A program made the translations under genes and the position numbers. The notes below the pieces were generated by a model, which was not told the origin of the DNA, did not search any database, and saw only the letters and a program-made list of their open reading frames with translations. This document shows positions 34,704-43,662 of a stretch of 64,000 nucleotides of DNA, piece after piece; the first letter of the stretch is position 1, and each line of letters starts with the position of its first letter. Source of the DNA: Suttonella indologenes (lineage in GTDB: Bacteria; Pseudomonadota; Gammaproteobacteria; Cardiobacteriales; Cardiobacteriaceae); assembly GCF_900460215.1 (NCBI RefSeq), contig NZ_UHIA01000004.1, positions 380,001 to 444,000 of the forward strand. Reading direction: 5' to 3'.

Positions 34704-36037
34704 TCATGCTGATGCTTGTTCAAGCGGTAGATGTGGTCGGCATAGGCGATCAGGCTAGGGTCGTGGGTGGCGACAATGACCATATTGCCTTTATCTGCCA
34801 GTTTTCTGAGTTCTGTGCAGAGTTGCTCGGCGCTACAAGCATCTAGCCCTGATGTGGGTTCGTCCAGTAAGCAAATGTCTCGTTGTGCATAGAGTGCAGC
34901 GGCAAGCAAAACGCGTTGTTGCTCGCCAGCTGATAGGGCTTGTGGGTGCTGCTCAGCTTGATGCGCGATAGAAAAAACCTTGAGATAGTGTTCAAGGCGT
35001 TCTTTATCTTGCTGATTGAGTTTGCGCTGCGGCAGGGTGATTTCTTCGCAGACTTTAGCGGCAAAGAGTTGGCGCGGTATGTCTTGCATGACAAGAAAGC
35101 TGCGTTGCATGAGCTGTTTGGCTTTTACCGCTTTGCCATTGAGCATAATGGGGTAGGCGGTTTTGTTGAGTCCTGCGAGTGTGCGTAATAGCGTGGTTTT
35201 GCCGCTGCCATTTTGACCTATGATTGCGCTAATGCTGCCCTTTTCACAAGCAAATGGGGCTTGATTGGGCGCATGATAAGCAAGGTGGGGCTTAAGCGGT
35301 GATGAGGGCTTGTGGCTTAAAAGAGTTTTAGTTGGCGTTTCTTGCCAATAGTCTTTTGCTTTTTGATTGTTGATGATTTTTCCTTGTTTCATGGTGATGA
35401 CGCGATGAACCCTGTCTTTGAAAAAATGGCAGCGGTGTTCGGCAATGAGCATGGTGATGCCGCGTTCGCTCAAACTTGGAAGCAAGTCGCGCAGCTGTGC
35501 GATGCTTTCGGTGTCTAAATTTGCGCTAGGTTCGTCAAACAGTAGGATTGGGGCTTTATCCACGAGTGCCGCTGCAATGGCGACACGCTGTCGTTCGCCG
35601 CTAGAGAGTGTCCAAAGGTTGCGTTCAAGTAGAGTGTCGATAGCTAAGGCTTGGCTAACGTATTCAATATCGAGCAGAATTTCTTGTGGATTTTCACCTG
35701 CGTTTTCTCGTGCAAATGCCAGTTCTTCGCGCACATTGCGACAAAAAAATTGCATGCGTGGGTTTTGATAAATCATGCCAATTTTCCGCCCCAGTTGATG
35801 GATTGGCGTTTGTGCAGGAATATGTTCTGCAATCTTAAGTTTGCCGCTTAATTGGGCAGGATAGATATGAGGCACGATGCCGCTTAAGGCGCGTAGCAGG
35901 CTGCTTTTGCCACAGGCGCTGTGGCCTGTGAGTAGCACACTTTCGCCTTTCTTAATGCTGAGGCTGATGTGAGATAGGCTAGGGCGATGTTGATTGTGAT
36001 AAGTGAGGCTGAAGTCTTCAATCTGTATCAATGACAT
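34700..36037 (-). CDS. ECF-type ABC transporter ATPase, two fused ATPase domains
   Basis: At 445 aa it is a fusion of the two energising subunits (EcfA and EcfA'). Domain 1 has Walker A LTGHSACGKSSLLRAL, signature LSSGERQRVAIAAAL and Walker B ILLFDEPSANLD. Domain 2 has IGQNGSGKTTLLRTLAGL, LSAGEQQRVLLAAAL and CLLDEPTSGLD. Both sites look complete. It follows the EcfT gene by four bases and would drive uptake by the S component two genes upstream. Its stop codon overlaps the original start of the PPTase gene. Confidence 0.9.
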   Translation of the reverse strand: MSLIQIEDFSLTYHNQHRPSLSHISLSIKKGESVLLTGHSACGKSSLLRALSGIVPHIYPAQLSGKLKIAEHIPAQTPIHQLGRKIGMIYQNPRMQFFCRNVREELAFARENAGENPQEILLDIEYVSQALAIDTLLERNLWTLSSGERQRVAIAAALVDKAPILLFDEPSANLDTESIAQLRDLLPSLSERGITMLIAEHRCHFFKDRVHRVITMKQGKIINNQKAKDYWQETPTKTLLSHKPSSPLKPHLAYHAPNQAPFACEKGSISAIIGQNGSGKTTLLRTLAGLNKTAYPIMLNGKAVKAKQLMQRSFLVMQDIPRQLFAAKVCEEITLPQRKLNQQDKERLEHYLKVFSIAHQAEQHPQALSAGEQQRVLLAAALYAQRDICLLDEPTSGLDACSAEQLCTELRKLADKGNMVIVATHDPSLIAYADHIYRLNKHQHD

Positions 36038-36041
36038 AGGC

Positions 36042-36749
36042 TTATATTCTATTTAGTAAGATGAGTAGGCAGCAGCTTAGACAAAGTAGCCAGTCTTTCC
36101 ATGTGAATGTCAAAGGATAAATGCTGGTTGGACGATGTGGGCTGCCCAGTCCGCGACTGAGTGCCGCAGCGGTGAGCGCTTCGCCTGAAACAATGGTGGC
36201 ACTAATCAGCGGGATTAGAAAATATTCCAACATATTGAGCGGTTGAAAGATAGCCTGTCTAAAGCTGAGACCGCGTATGCGCATGGCTTCTCTAATGGCG
36301 CGTGCATTGTCGCTGAGTGTGGGTAGGAGGCGAAGCATCACCGCAAGAGCGGTGGTGAGGGCGCGTGGGCAATGTAAGCAGTGTAGCCCTGCAAGTAGTA
36401 AATTGGCGGGGCTGACTTTGATGAAGTAGTAGCCCATGCAGCTGGCGCAGAGAAAAGGGGCGCTAAGGCGTAGGCTGGTGTAAAGTGCGCTATGCCAGTT
36501 GCCGCTAGGAAGAAAGCTGAGTAAGCGGTATAGCAGGGCTAAGATGATGGCGCAGATGCTTACATTTACCGCTTCTTTCCAAGCGCGACAGAGTAAGAAT
36601 AAGATAATGATTTGCCCAAAAATCACAAAGAGAAATGTGGGGTTGTCATTGGATAGCACTGCAAGATTGATGCTGATAAGCGCAAATAAATGACTGCGCA
36701 CATCAAATGGTGAGCGGATAGCGCGTTTAGGCATGACCTGCTCTTGCAA
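36042..36749 (-). CDS. ECF transporter transmembrane subunit EcfT
   Basis: The 235-aa protein has about five hydrophobic segments and two coupling-helix motifs of the family: AIREAMRIRGLSF near residue 150 and AAALSRGLGSP near 205, where the Arg-Gly pairs contact the ATPases. It couples ATP hydrolysis to tilting of the S subunit. The start could also be the internal Met6 (MPKRAIRSPF), which would reduce the overlap with the upstream gene from 23 to eight bases. Confidence 0.87.
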   Translation of the reverse strand: MQEQVMPKRAIRSPFDVRSHLFALISINLAVLSNDNPTFLFVIFGQIIILFLLCRAWKEAVNVSICAIILALLYRLLSFLPSGNWHSALYTSLRLSAPFLCASCMGYYFIKVSPANLLLAGLHCLHCPRALTTALAVMLRLLPTLSDNARAIREAMRIRGLSFRQAIFQPLNMLEYFLIPLISATIVSGEALTAAALSRGLGSPHRPTSIYPLTFTWKDWLLCLSCCLLILLNRI

Positions 36750-37305
36750 AATGTTTGTTAATCAGTTTATTGGCAATGATTGCGCCAATAAAGCCGGCGA
36801 TGAGCACCAAACACAGCATGCTAACAATGGTGAGCGGCTGAAAGATAGCGGCGATGTTGTTTGCATATTCTGCGCCAAAACGTTGTTCAATATCTTTGAT
36901 AATCGATTGGCGCAAAAAGAGAAAAGGCAGAAAGGCACCGCTTTGCCATAGGGCAAAGATGCTATAGGCAAGATAATTGAGTGTGGCTTGTTTTCGGCGG
37001 CGAGCAAGCAACGCGATGCTGTCGGCAATGCTGCCAGCGATTAAGGCGCTCAATAGCGTGAGCGGATAATCACCGAGCAATACAGCGGTGAGTGCAAGTA
37101 ACAATGCCATGAGTGTGATGAGCCCAAATTGATGAATGCGGCGAATAAACAGCATAAAGGGAATGGCAGCGATAATGACCGCTATCGGGGCAAGCGGCAC
37201 AATCAAAATTGGACTAATGGCAGCAAAAGCGGTGATAGAGAAGTATAAGAAAAAATAAATGACGCTAAAAATGCCGAGTTGAATATAGGATTTGGCTGAG
37301 TTCAT
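36727..37305 (-). CDS. ECF substrate-binding (S) component, MptD/Trep_Strep family
   Basis: The 192-aa protein is an integral membrane protein with about five or six helices (10-30, 32-52, 58-78, 83-95, 110-130, 155-180). It matches the layout of the 'Trep_Strep' (MptD) S-component family, for example YFFLYFSITAFAAISPILIVPLAP and ALIAGSIADSIALLARRRKQ. Members of this family are often encoded with YbtP/YbtQ-type exporters and EcfT/EcfA, including in the equibactin locus of Streptococcus equi as I recall it. The likely cargo is the metal-loaded metallophore or a breakdown product; this is inference from context. Confidence 0.75.
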   Translation of the reverse strand: MNSAKSYIQLGIFSVIYFFLYFSITAFAAISPILIVPLAPIAVIIAAIPFMLFIRRIHQFGLITLMALLLALTAVLLGDYPLTLLSALIAGSIADSIALLARRRKQATLNYLAYSIFALWQSGAFLPFLFLRQSIIKDIEQRFGAEYANNIAAIFQPLTIVSMLCLVLIAGFIGAIIANKLINKHFARAGHA

Positions 37306-39047
37306 GGTCTTTCCTTTTGATTATGTTGGACTTGTGCATTGGGAGATAAATGGGCTTGCCAGAATTGGGCATAGCGACCATTTTGTGCGACTAAGCTGTG
37401 ATGGTCGCCGCATTCGCAGACTTTTCCCTGTGCAATAAAGGCAATTTGATGGGCTGAGAGAATGGTGTTGAGTTGATGAGCGATGACGACAACGGTGGCA
37501 TTTTTTGCCAATTCTTCTATTGCCGCGCTAACAATCTGCGCACTTTTGCCATCAAGAGCAGCGGTGGCTTCATCAAATAAGACAATTGGCGCACGTTTGA
37601 GCAGGGCGCGAGCAATGGATACACGCTGACGTTCGCCGCCTGATAAAGCACTGCCCCCTTCGCCAACGCGGCTGTTTAAGCCCTCAGGCAGTCTGGCAAT
37701 GATTTCATCAACGCCAGAGAGCGTGATGGCGGTGTGCAAATCGGCTTCACTGGCATGAGGATTGCCTAATCGGATATTGGCTTCTAGGCTATCATCAAAG
37801 AGATAAACCTGTTGAAATACGAGGGAAAATTGCTGCATCAACTCTTGATGACTGAGTTGGCGAATGTCGTGTCCGCCAATAGAGATGCTGCCGCTATCAA
37901 TATCCCAAAATCGCGCGATAAGTTGAATGATGGTGCTTTTGCCACAGCCTGATGCGCCGACAAGAGCGGTGATTTGACCGCTGGGAATATGTAGATTGAG
38001 TCCTTGCAAGATAGGCGCATGGCTATGATAGCCAAAGCTCACATTGCTCAATGTGATGTCATGACGATTGGGTGCTGGCTCAGGATTTTCGGCTTCTGGC
38101 AGGCTTGGCGTATTTAACAGATTGACGATGTCTAGTAGCACTGCTTTTGCGCGTTTCAGCCCTGCACCATATTCAGATAATAATTTGAGCGGTCCGCTAA
38201 AGAGTGCGCATAATCCAATCAAGGCAAGCGTTTTGGCAGGAGTTAAGCTGCCATTTAAGGCAAAGAGTAAGGCGCTGCTGACCACGATGGCAAGCAAGGT
38301 TTGCACCAAGATGCTTTGGCTGAGCATTCCCCATAAAGAGGCAAATAAGGCTTTGTGTTGGGCTTGATGCTGAGCGTTTAAGGCTTGAATGAGCGGTGGA
38401 TAATCACCGCTGTGATAATGGCTACTGCGCAGCAGGCTTTGGCATTGAATATATTCCAAGATGGCTTCACCGCTTTGTTGATGTGCATGGTGAATGTTTT
38501 GTTCGGCGCGTTCATGGCGCAGCGTGGAATAATGTGTTAGCGCATAAATCAGTGGTGTAGAAAGGATTAAGATCAGTCCTAAGCGCCAATCAATAAAGAG
38601 CATAATGACCGCTACGCTCAGCGGTACGCAGATGTTGATGATAAGCGGCAGCAGAATATCCATCGCGCTTTGCGCAACGAGCAGAGTACCACGTACGGCA
38701 ATATGTGCAGCAAAGGCACTTTTTTCTGGGGCGAACCAGCCAATTGGCAGGCGAATGAGATGTCGCCCTAATTGCTTGTGCATGAGATGAATGAGTTTCA
38801 TGGCTTCGTCAAATCCACGCATGGTCGCCACCGCTTCTAAATAGGCACTGATTCCAGCGGCAATCATCATTGCCAGCAGCCAGTATAAAAAGGCTTGATA
38901 CTCTCTTTGTAGCAGGTGTTGCATGAGTGGTAACAGCAGGATAACGGCAATGCCTCGCACGATGCCTGTGCTAATGGCAAGGAGAAGAAATTGGCGAAAT
39001 TGTTGGCGCTCTCCAAAAGCGGCAAGACGGAAAAGTGCTTGAATCAT
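37302..39047 (-). CDS. ABC half-transporter, YbtQ/IrtB-like
   Basis: The 581-aa protein has a six-helix membrane domain (about 20-300) followed by an ATPase domain: Walker A VGASGCGKSTIIQL, Q loop FSLVFQQVYLFDDS, signature LSGGERQRVSIARALL, Walker B IVLFDEATAALD and switch His in VIAHQL. In yersiniabactin and mycobactin systems, pairs of this kind are, despite exporter folds, used in Fe-siderophore import. It overlaps its partner gene by four bases and should form a heterodimer with it. Confidence 0.9.
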   Translation of the reverse strand: MIQALFRLAAFGERQQFRQFLLLAISTGIVRGIAVILLLPLMQHLLQREYQAFLYWLLAMMIAAGISAYLEAVATMRGFDEAMKLIHLMHKQLGRHLIRLPIGWFAPEKSAFAAHIAVRGTLLVAQSAMDILLPLIINICVPLSVAVIMLFIDWRLGLILILSTPLIYALTHYSTLRHERAEQNIHHAHQQSGEAILEYIQCQSLLRSSHYHSGDYPPLIQALNAQHQAQHKALFASLWGMLSQSILVQTLLAIVVSSALLFALNGSLTPAKTLALIGLCALFSGPLKLLSEYGAGLKRAKAVLLDIVNLLNTPSLPEAENPEPAPNRHDITLSNVSFGYHSHAPILQGLNLHIPSGQITALVGASGCGKSTIIQLIARFWDIDSGSISIGGHDIRQLSHQELMQQFSLVFQQVYLFDDSLEANIRLGNPHASEADLHTAITLSGVDEIIARLPEGLNSRVGEGGSALSGGERQRVSIARALLKRAPIVLFDEATAALDGKSAQIVSAAIEELAKNATVVVIAHQLNTILSAHQIAFIAQGKVCECGDHHSLVAQNGRYAQFWQAHLSPNAQVQHNQKERP

Positions 39048-40762
39048 ACTTGCTCCGAAGTGTGTTGGCTATGCCAAAGTTGATAGTAAAGTCCTTTTTT
39101 GGCAAGCAGTTCGCTGTGCTTACCTTGTTCAACAATCCTGCCTTTGTCCATCACCAAAATTTGGTCGGCATGAGCAATACTGGCTAGACGGTGGCTGATG
39201 CTGATGATGCTGTGTTGCTGCGTCAATTCCTCAATGGCTTGACTAAGCATTTGCTGCGTGAGTGGGTCGGTCGCAGCGGTGGCTTCATCAAAGATGATAA
39301 TGGGTGGGGCGTGTAATATCAGCCTAGCCAAATGAATACGTTGAATTTCGCCACCAGATAGTCTGGCTTCTGTGCCAATTATGCTGTCGTAGCCTTTTTC
39401 TAATTGCATGATTCGCTCATGAATGCAGGCACGTTTGGCAGCGGCGATGAGTTGCTCTTCGCTAGCACTTTTACCAAGCCTGATATTGTCGGCGATACTG
39501 GCATGTAAGAGCGGTGCTTGTTGTCCCAATATGCCGATGGTTTCCTGAAGCTGGCTCAATGGAATGTGGCGCAGTTCTTGCCCATCAAGGCTAATACTGC
39601 CTGCTTCAATATCTTGAAAACGTGCGAGTAGGGCGGCAAGGGTGGATTTGCCAGCACCAGAGCTGCCCACAATGGCGCTATGGGTCTTGGGTGGAAAATC
39701 GGCATTGATGTGTTCCAAAATACGATGCTCTGCATAGCCAAAAGAAAGATTGCTTACGCGCAGATGAGGAATGGCAGAGAGCGGCACGATGGTCTTGGCA
39801 TTTGTCAATTCTGCTTGTTGCAAAAAAGCATAAATGCGCTGCGCTGCTCCTTGAGCGGCAGCACGTACTTGCGAGGAAAGTGCAAGCGTCATGAGCGTGC
39901 CGGGTACAAAAAGAGCAATGAGTGTGGCAATCAGGATATGCTCAGGTGCAGGCGCTTGGGGGAGAAAAGCGGTGGCACTCATGATGACAATGATAACAGG
40001 GGCAGATAAGGCACATAGAGCAATGCCTTGCGCGCGCATGGCTGGTTGCACCAGTGTGCTGAAGCGTTGATAAAAATCACTACTGGCTTCGTCAAAGCGG
40101 CTATAGCCCATCTCGCTTTTAGCAAAGATTTTCAGCACGGCAACGCCATTGACGTATTCTGTAATCGTGGCGCTGACTTTTTGTAAATGGCGGTTTATCT
40201 CTTCCATGATGCCGCGCATATCATAACGTGCGCAGAGGCTAAATAGGATAAGGTACAGCAGTAGTGGAGCGGTGGCGGCAATGCCTAGTTTCCAGTCAAG
40301 ATAAAAACAAAAGCCAATCCCCATCAGCGGTGTGAGCGTGGCGGCTAACATTTCGACAAGGGTATGGGCAACCAGTTGATGCAGGGACTCAACGTCTTCT
40401 TGTATGAGTTGTCTGATTTCGCCTGAAGCGTGATGGTTAAACCAAGAAAGCGGCAGCTTTGCTAGTTTGCTGATCAGCTTGCTGCGAAGCAGGGCTTGCA
40501 AGCGGTGGTCGGCAATATGAGTCAGCCATAGGGCAATTGCACCGAGACCTGAATGCAATCCTAAACCCATCACAAAGTAAAATAATGCTTGTAAAGCCGC
40601 TTGTTTTTCACCGCTAAATAAAGCCTGACTTAAGGCGAGTAAAGCGGCGTAGGGAATTAAGGAGCATAAGCTCGCTAGTATTTGTGATAAAGCGGCAACA
40701 CTCATGCGATATTTAATCGGAGACAGTAGCTGCCATAATGGCGTATGTTTTAATTTCAACAT
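39044..40762 (-). CDS. ABC half-transporter, YbtP/IrtA-like
   Basis: The 572-aa protein is the partner of the next gene. It has a membrane domain (about 15-310) with the conserved LPLSWFNHHASGEIRQLIQEDVESLHQLVAHTL coupling region, then Walker A VGSSGAGKSTLAALL, signature RLSGGEIQRIHLARLIL, Walker B IIIFDEATAATDP and SISHRLASI. There is no N-terminal siderophore-interacting reductase domain of the IrtA kind. It overlaps the thioesterase gene by seven bases, so synthesis and transport are co-expressed. Confidence 0.9.
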   Translation of the reverse strand: MLKLKHTPLWQLLSPIKYRMSVAALSQILASLCSLIPYAALLALSQALFSGEKQAALQALFYFVMGLGLHSGLGAIALWLTHIADHRLQALLRSKLISKLAKLPLSWFNHHASGEIRQLIQEDVESLHQLVAHTLVEMLAATLTPLMGIGFCFYLDWKLGIAATAPLLLYLILFSLCARYDMRGIMEEINRHLQKVSATITEYVNGVAVLKIFAKSEMGYSRFDEASSDFYQRFSTLVQPAMRAQGIALCALSAPVIIVIMSATAFLPQAPAPEHILIATLIALFVPGTLMTLALSSQVRAAAQGAAQRIYAFLQQAELTNAKTIVPLSAIPHLRVSNLSFGYAEHRILEHINADFPPKTHSAIVGSSGAGKSTLAALLARFQDIEAGSISLDGQELRHIPLSQLQETIGILGQQAPLLHASIADNIRLGKSASEEQLIAAAKRACIHERIMQLEKGYDSIIGTEARLSGGEIQRIHLARLILHAPPIIIFDEATAATDPLTQQMLSQAIEELTQQHSIISISHRLASIAHADQILVMDKGRIVEQGKHSELLAKKGLYYQLWHSQHTSEQV

Positions 40763-41511
40763 GATATATCCTGTTCAGCTGTGAGAGATTCGGCAAGTTG
40801 GTGGAGGAGATTGGGCAATTGCGTATTGGGCGCTGAAAGATAGAAATGTCCGCCATCAACAGGCGTGTCAGGGTGAGTATAGTCGGAAAATTGTTGCCAA
40901 TGAGGGAGTGCCTCTTGGCAAATTTCATGGTCGTCTTTACCATAAATAACTGCTAATTCTCGTACTTTTTTGCCGCTAGGTTGATAGGTTTCTAAAAGGC
41001 GGTAGTCCATTCTAATAATGGGCAGAAATAAAGATCGTAGCTCAGGGATTTCCCAAATATGACGTGCCGCTGGATTTTGGCGATTGATGTCTGCAATCAA
41101 TTGCTCATCAGGGGCTTGATGTAATTTGCTATGCGGCACAAGATTGGGCGGATTTTGCCCAGAAATCACCGTAATGATGCGTTGCGAACAGCCTTTGAGT
41201 AAAATGCTGGCTTCATAAGCAAGCCATGCGCCCATTGAATGTCCAACAAGCAATACGCAGGCACTGGTTTTTAGCGCAGCATGAGCATGAATTTCAAAGG
41301 CGAGTTGATGCGCTAGAGTTCGTAAAGATTCTGGTGCTGGAGCTTGTAAAAGATGGTCTCTCCCTGGATAAGTCAAGCCAAATAGGGGGTAATCAGGTAG
41401 AAGTTTTGCCCAAAAATGAAAAAAACGTGGGCTACCACCTGCGTGTGGAAAGATAAATATGGCTGGACGACTGCTCGTTGATACCTTGTTTAATGCGATA
41501 ATACTACTCAT
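40756..41511 (-). CDS. Type II thioesterase, YbtT-like
   Basis: The start is placed at MSSIIALNKVSTSSRPAIFIFPHAGGSP, the family N-terminus, giving 251 aa; the longer frame to 41607 reads back into the preceding gene. It is an alpha/beta hydrolase with the oxyanion segment FPHAGGSPRFF, the nucleophile VGHSMGAWLAYE (Ser near residue 89), Asp in YGKDDHE and His in DGGHFYLS. Such enzymes clear mis-primed or stalled carrier domains of the NRPS. The gap to the reductase gene is seven bases. Confidence 0.9.
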   Translation of the reverse strand: MSSIIALNKVSTSSRPAIFIFPHAGGSPRFFHFWAKLLPDYPLFGLTYPGRDHLLQAPAPESLRTLAHQLAFEIHAHAALKTSACVLLVGHSMGAWLAYEASILLKGCSQRIITVISGQNPPNLVPHSKLHQAPDEQLIADINRQNPAARHIWEIPELRSLFLPIIRMDYRLLETYQPSGKKVRELAVIYGKDDHEICQEALPHWQQFSDYTHPDTPVDGGHFYLSAPNTQLPNLLHQLAESLTAEQDISC

Positions 41512-41518
41512 ATTGTTT

Positions 41519-42556
41519 CTAAATTCCATCAAAAACAGAAAGATGACGAGGGTATGACCATTGTTCATTTTCAGCTGCGCCAATGTCATGGGTAATACGT
41601 TCAACATGGCGTAAGACAGCTAGTTGGCACTGATGCTGCTGTTGATGATTGTCATCAGGATTCAAGAGTGCGCCAATCGCCGCTTGTATGGCAGGATAGA
41701 TGTAGTGAGTGCGCATCTGCGAGGGGCTAATGTCTTCAAAAGGAAGATGGCTTAAAATGGCGTGGTTAGGGTAAATATCAATGCTTTGAGTTGATTGTCT
41801 TTGCTGGGTTTGTTGTAACCGTCTTTCCCATAAGGGCTTAGTCCAAAGACTTGGTAGAAAAAGTTCTCCATCACTTGTGCTTAAGGTGAGTCCAAATAGC
41901 GGCTGTGAGCCATCATCAGGGCTTTGTGGATTAAAGCGGTGATGCAATAGCGTATCCACCGCTATGTCTCCCCATTGGCTGCTAATAAGCCATTTATGCT
42001 GAGCTGCCATTTTTTGTGCGCCAAGATATTGGCTTGGCGAGCGGTTGAGCAATGTTGCTAAGACGAGTTGGCTTTGTAAAAAGGTTTGTATCGTGGCGCG
42101 CAATTCAATACTGATAAGCTGTGTTTGTGTGCTTAAAGAGGCGATGATTTTTTTGAGTTGAATTATAGAGGCTAAGCGGTCATAAAAAGGGTTGATGGCA
42201 AAGTGGGTTGAGTATTGTTTGGCAATGCGCAAGGTTTGCAAAAAATCTTGTGAATGAATGGGTAGCTCCTGCAATACGGGGATATGTACTTGTAAGAGTT
42301 GGCGTGCGATGTTATCTCCCTCACCGCCCACCATTTGTCCTCTTACAGCTACAACCGCAGCTTGTGCTTGGCTATACTGCAATGCTTGAGCAAGAGTGTT
42401 GTAGTAAGGACAGTTCATTTGAGCGGCAAGTGCTTGCCCTAACTGTCCGCCTTTTCCAACAATACCTGCTAATGAGTAGCGCTTATCTGCGGCAATAGCA
42501 TGGGCATAGTAGGAACCAAAACCTGAGCCAATGACTAAAATGTTATTGCTGTTCAT
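41519..42556 (-). CDS. Thiazolinyl imide reductase, Irp3/YbtU/PchG-like
   Basis: The 345-aa protein starts at MNSNNILVIGSGFGSYYAHAI; the upstream frame belongs to the overlapping gene. It has a Rossmann NADP site (VIGSGFGSYYA) and family features KRYSLAGIVGKGGQLGQALAAQMNCP, ALQYSQAQAAVVAVRG and VLQELPIHSQDF, with a C-terminal catalytic half containing INPFYDR and SSQWGDIAVDTLLHHRFNPQSPDDGSQPLFGL. In yersiniabactin and pyochelin pathways this enzyme reduces a carrier-bound thiazoline to thiazolidine, so at least one ring of the product should be reduced. Confidence 0.88.
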   Translation of the reverse strand: MNSNNILVIGSGFGSYYAHAIAADKRYSLAGIVGKGGQLGQALAAQMNCPYYNTLAQALQYSQAQAAVVAVRGQMVGGEGDNIARQLLQVHIPVLQELPIHSQDFLQTLRIAKQYSTHFAINPFYDRLASIIQLKKIIASLSTQTQLISIELRATIQTFLQSQLVLATLLNRSPSQYLGAQKMAAQHKWLISSQWGDIAVDTLLHHRFNPQSPDDGSQPLFGLTLSTSDGELFLPSLWTKPLWERRLQQTQQRQSTQSIDIYPNHAILSHLPFEDISPSQMRTHYIYPAIQAAIGALLNPDDNHQQQHQCQLAVLRHVERITHDIGAAENEQWSYPRHLSVFDGI

Positions 42557-43662
42557 AATGTGCCTGTTTCTATTTCTGTTTGTGCTGCTGTCTCTTGCCA
42601 ATTGATATATAACTCTTTATTTTCAAGTAAGAGTTCATTCCAAGCTTGTAAGGCTGAATCAATTGCAGAGAACCAGTTGATGCCAGTTGGATATTTTCCT
42701 GCTTGTGCCCAGCATGCCGCATGTGCGGCGATTTGCCCTGTTAGGCGGTAGCTGTCTTGGCAATAAGCAAGTGTTTGGAAATTGCTTTGCTGACCCTGAT
42801 GTTGAGCGCTACCGCTGGTATGAATCCGAAAATAAGGCGTTTTGCCAAATAGGCATAAATTAAGTTCTTCGCAGCTCGGTAATTCGCTTGGATTATCTGA
42901 GCCAATCGCAGCTTGCAATTGTCTTGCTAATTCAGGAGCATCTATTACATTGTAACTTTCCAAATGTGTTAGTTCTTCTATGTGTGCCACAAAAAGACTT
43001 TCATCATCTAGACTGGCGTGTGCCGTTGCTGTGCTTGGAAAAGATGGTGGTGGTGCAAGAGTATGGCTAATGGGGTGTAATTGCGGTGCTTGCCAGCATT
43101 GCGCAGGACGACTTAGTCCTGCTTTGACCGCGTATAGATAATCTGCAAGTCCTGCGGGAGTGAGTGTCTGTAGTCCACCAATATGTGTGATGATTGATTT
43201 ATGTTCGCCAAGTAGTCGTTGTGCAACCGCTCGAATACTGAGTCCTGCCAAACCGGGTTGTACTCCTGCGCCGATAATCACGGTCATATCCTTTTGTTGG
43301 CAGGCTTGCTGATAGTGATCAATCAAACTTGGTTCTGCTCCAACATCTATCAAGATGGGAATTTTTTGCGCGAGGCATCGTGTTAAAACAAGCTCGCTAA
43401 ATTGATAGGCAGGTCCTGCACAGTTAATGACGATGTTTGGCAGTTCTCCTGCATCATTTATTGGGATATTGTCTTTGGTGATGTCAAAAGCAAGTTTTTG
43501 TAAGCGTTCTTGGCGTGCCGTATGGCGTATGGTTAAGCGTTCAAGGTGACGTGCGGTAGCACAAACCCAGAAACCCTGATTGAGTAATGCTTCTACACAG
43601 GCACGTCCAACTGTACCACTGGCACCAATAACCAAAGCCGTGTTTTTTTTGCCAATACTCAT
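42553..43662 (-). CDS. Saccharopine-dehydrogenase-like oxidoreductase
   Basis: The 369-aa protein begins with a Rossmann motif (ALVIGASGTVGRACVEALLNQG) and continues with the family features ATARHLERL, VINCAGPAYQFSELVLTRCL, YIDVGAE-like ILIDVGAEPSLI and VIIGAGVQPGLAGLSIRA. Saccharopine-dehydrogenase-like proteins are not part of the classic yersiniabactin or pyochelin pathways, so this is a second, extra redox step. It may reduce an imine or act on an amino-acid precursor. It overlaps both neighbours by four bases (NRPS upstream, imide reductase downstream), so it belongs to the pathway. Confidence 0.8.
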   Translation of the reverse strand: MSIGKKNTALVIGASGTVGRACVEALLNQGFWVCATARHLERLTIRHTARQERLQKLAFDITKDNIPINDAGELPNIVINCAGPAYQFSELVLTRCLAQKIPILIDVGAEPSLIDHYQQACQQKDMTVIIGAGVQPGLAGLSIRAVAQRLLGEHKSIITHIGGLQTLTPAGLADYLYAVKAGLSRPAQCWQAPQLHPISHTLAPPPSFPSTATAHASLDDESLFVAHIEELTHLESYNVIDAPELARQLQAAIGSDNPSELPSCEELNLCLFGKTPYFRIHTSGSAQHQGQQSNFQTLAYCQDSYRLTGQIAAHAACWAQAGKYPTGINWFSAIDSALQAWNELLLENKELYINWQETAAQTEIETGTL

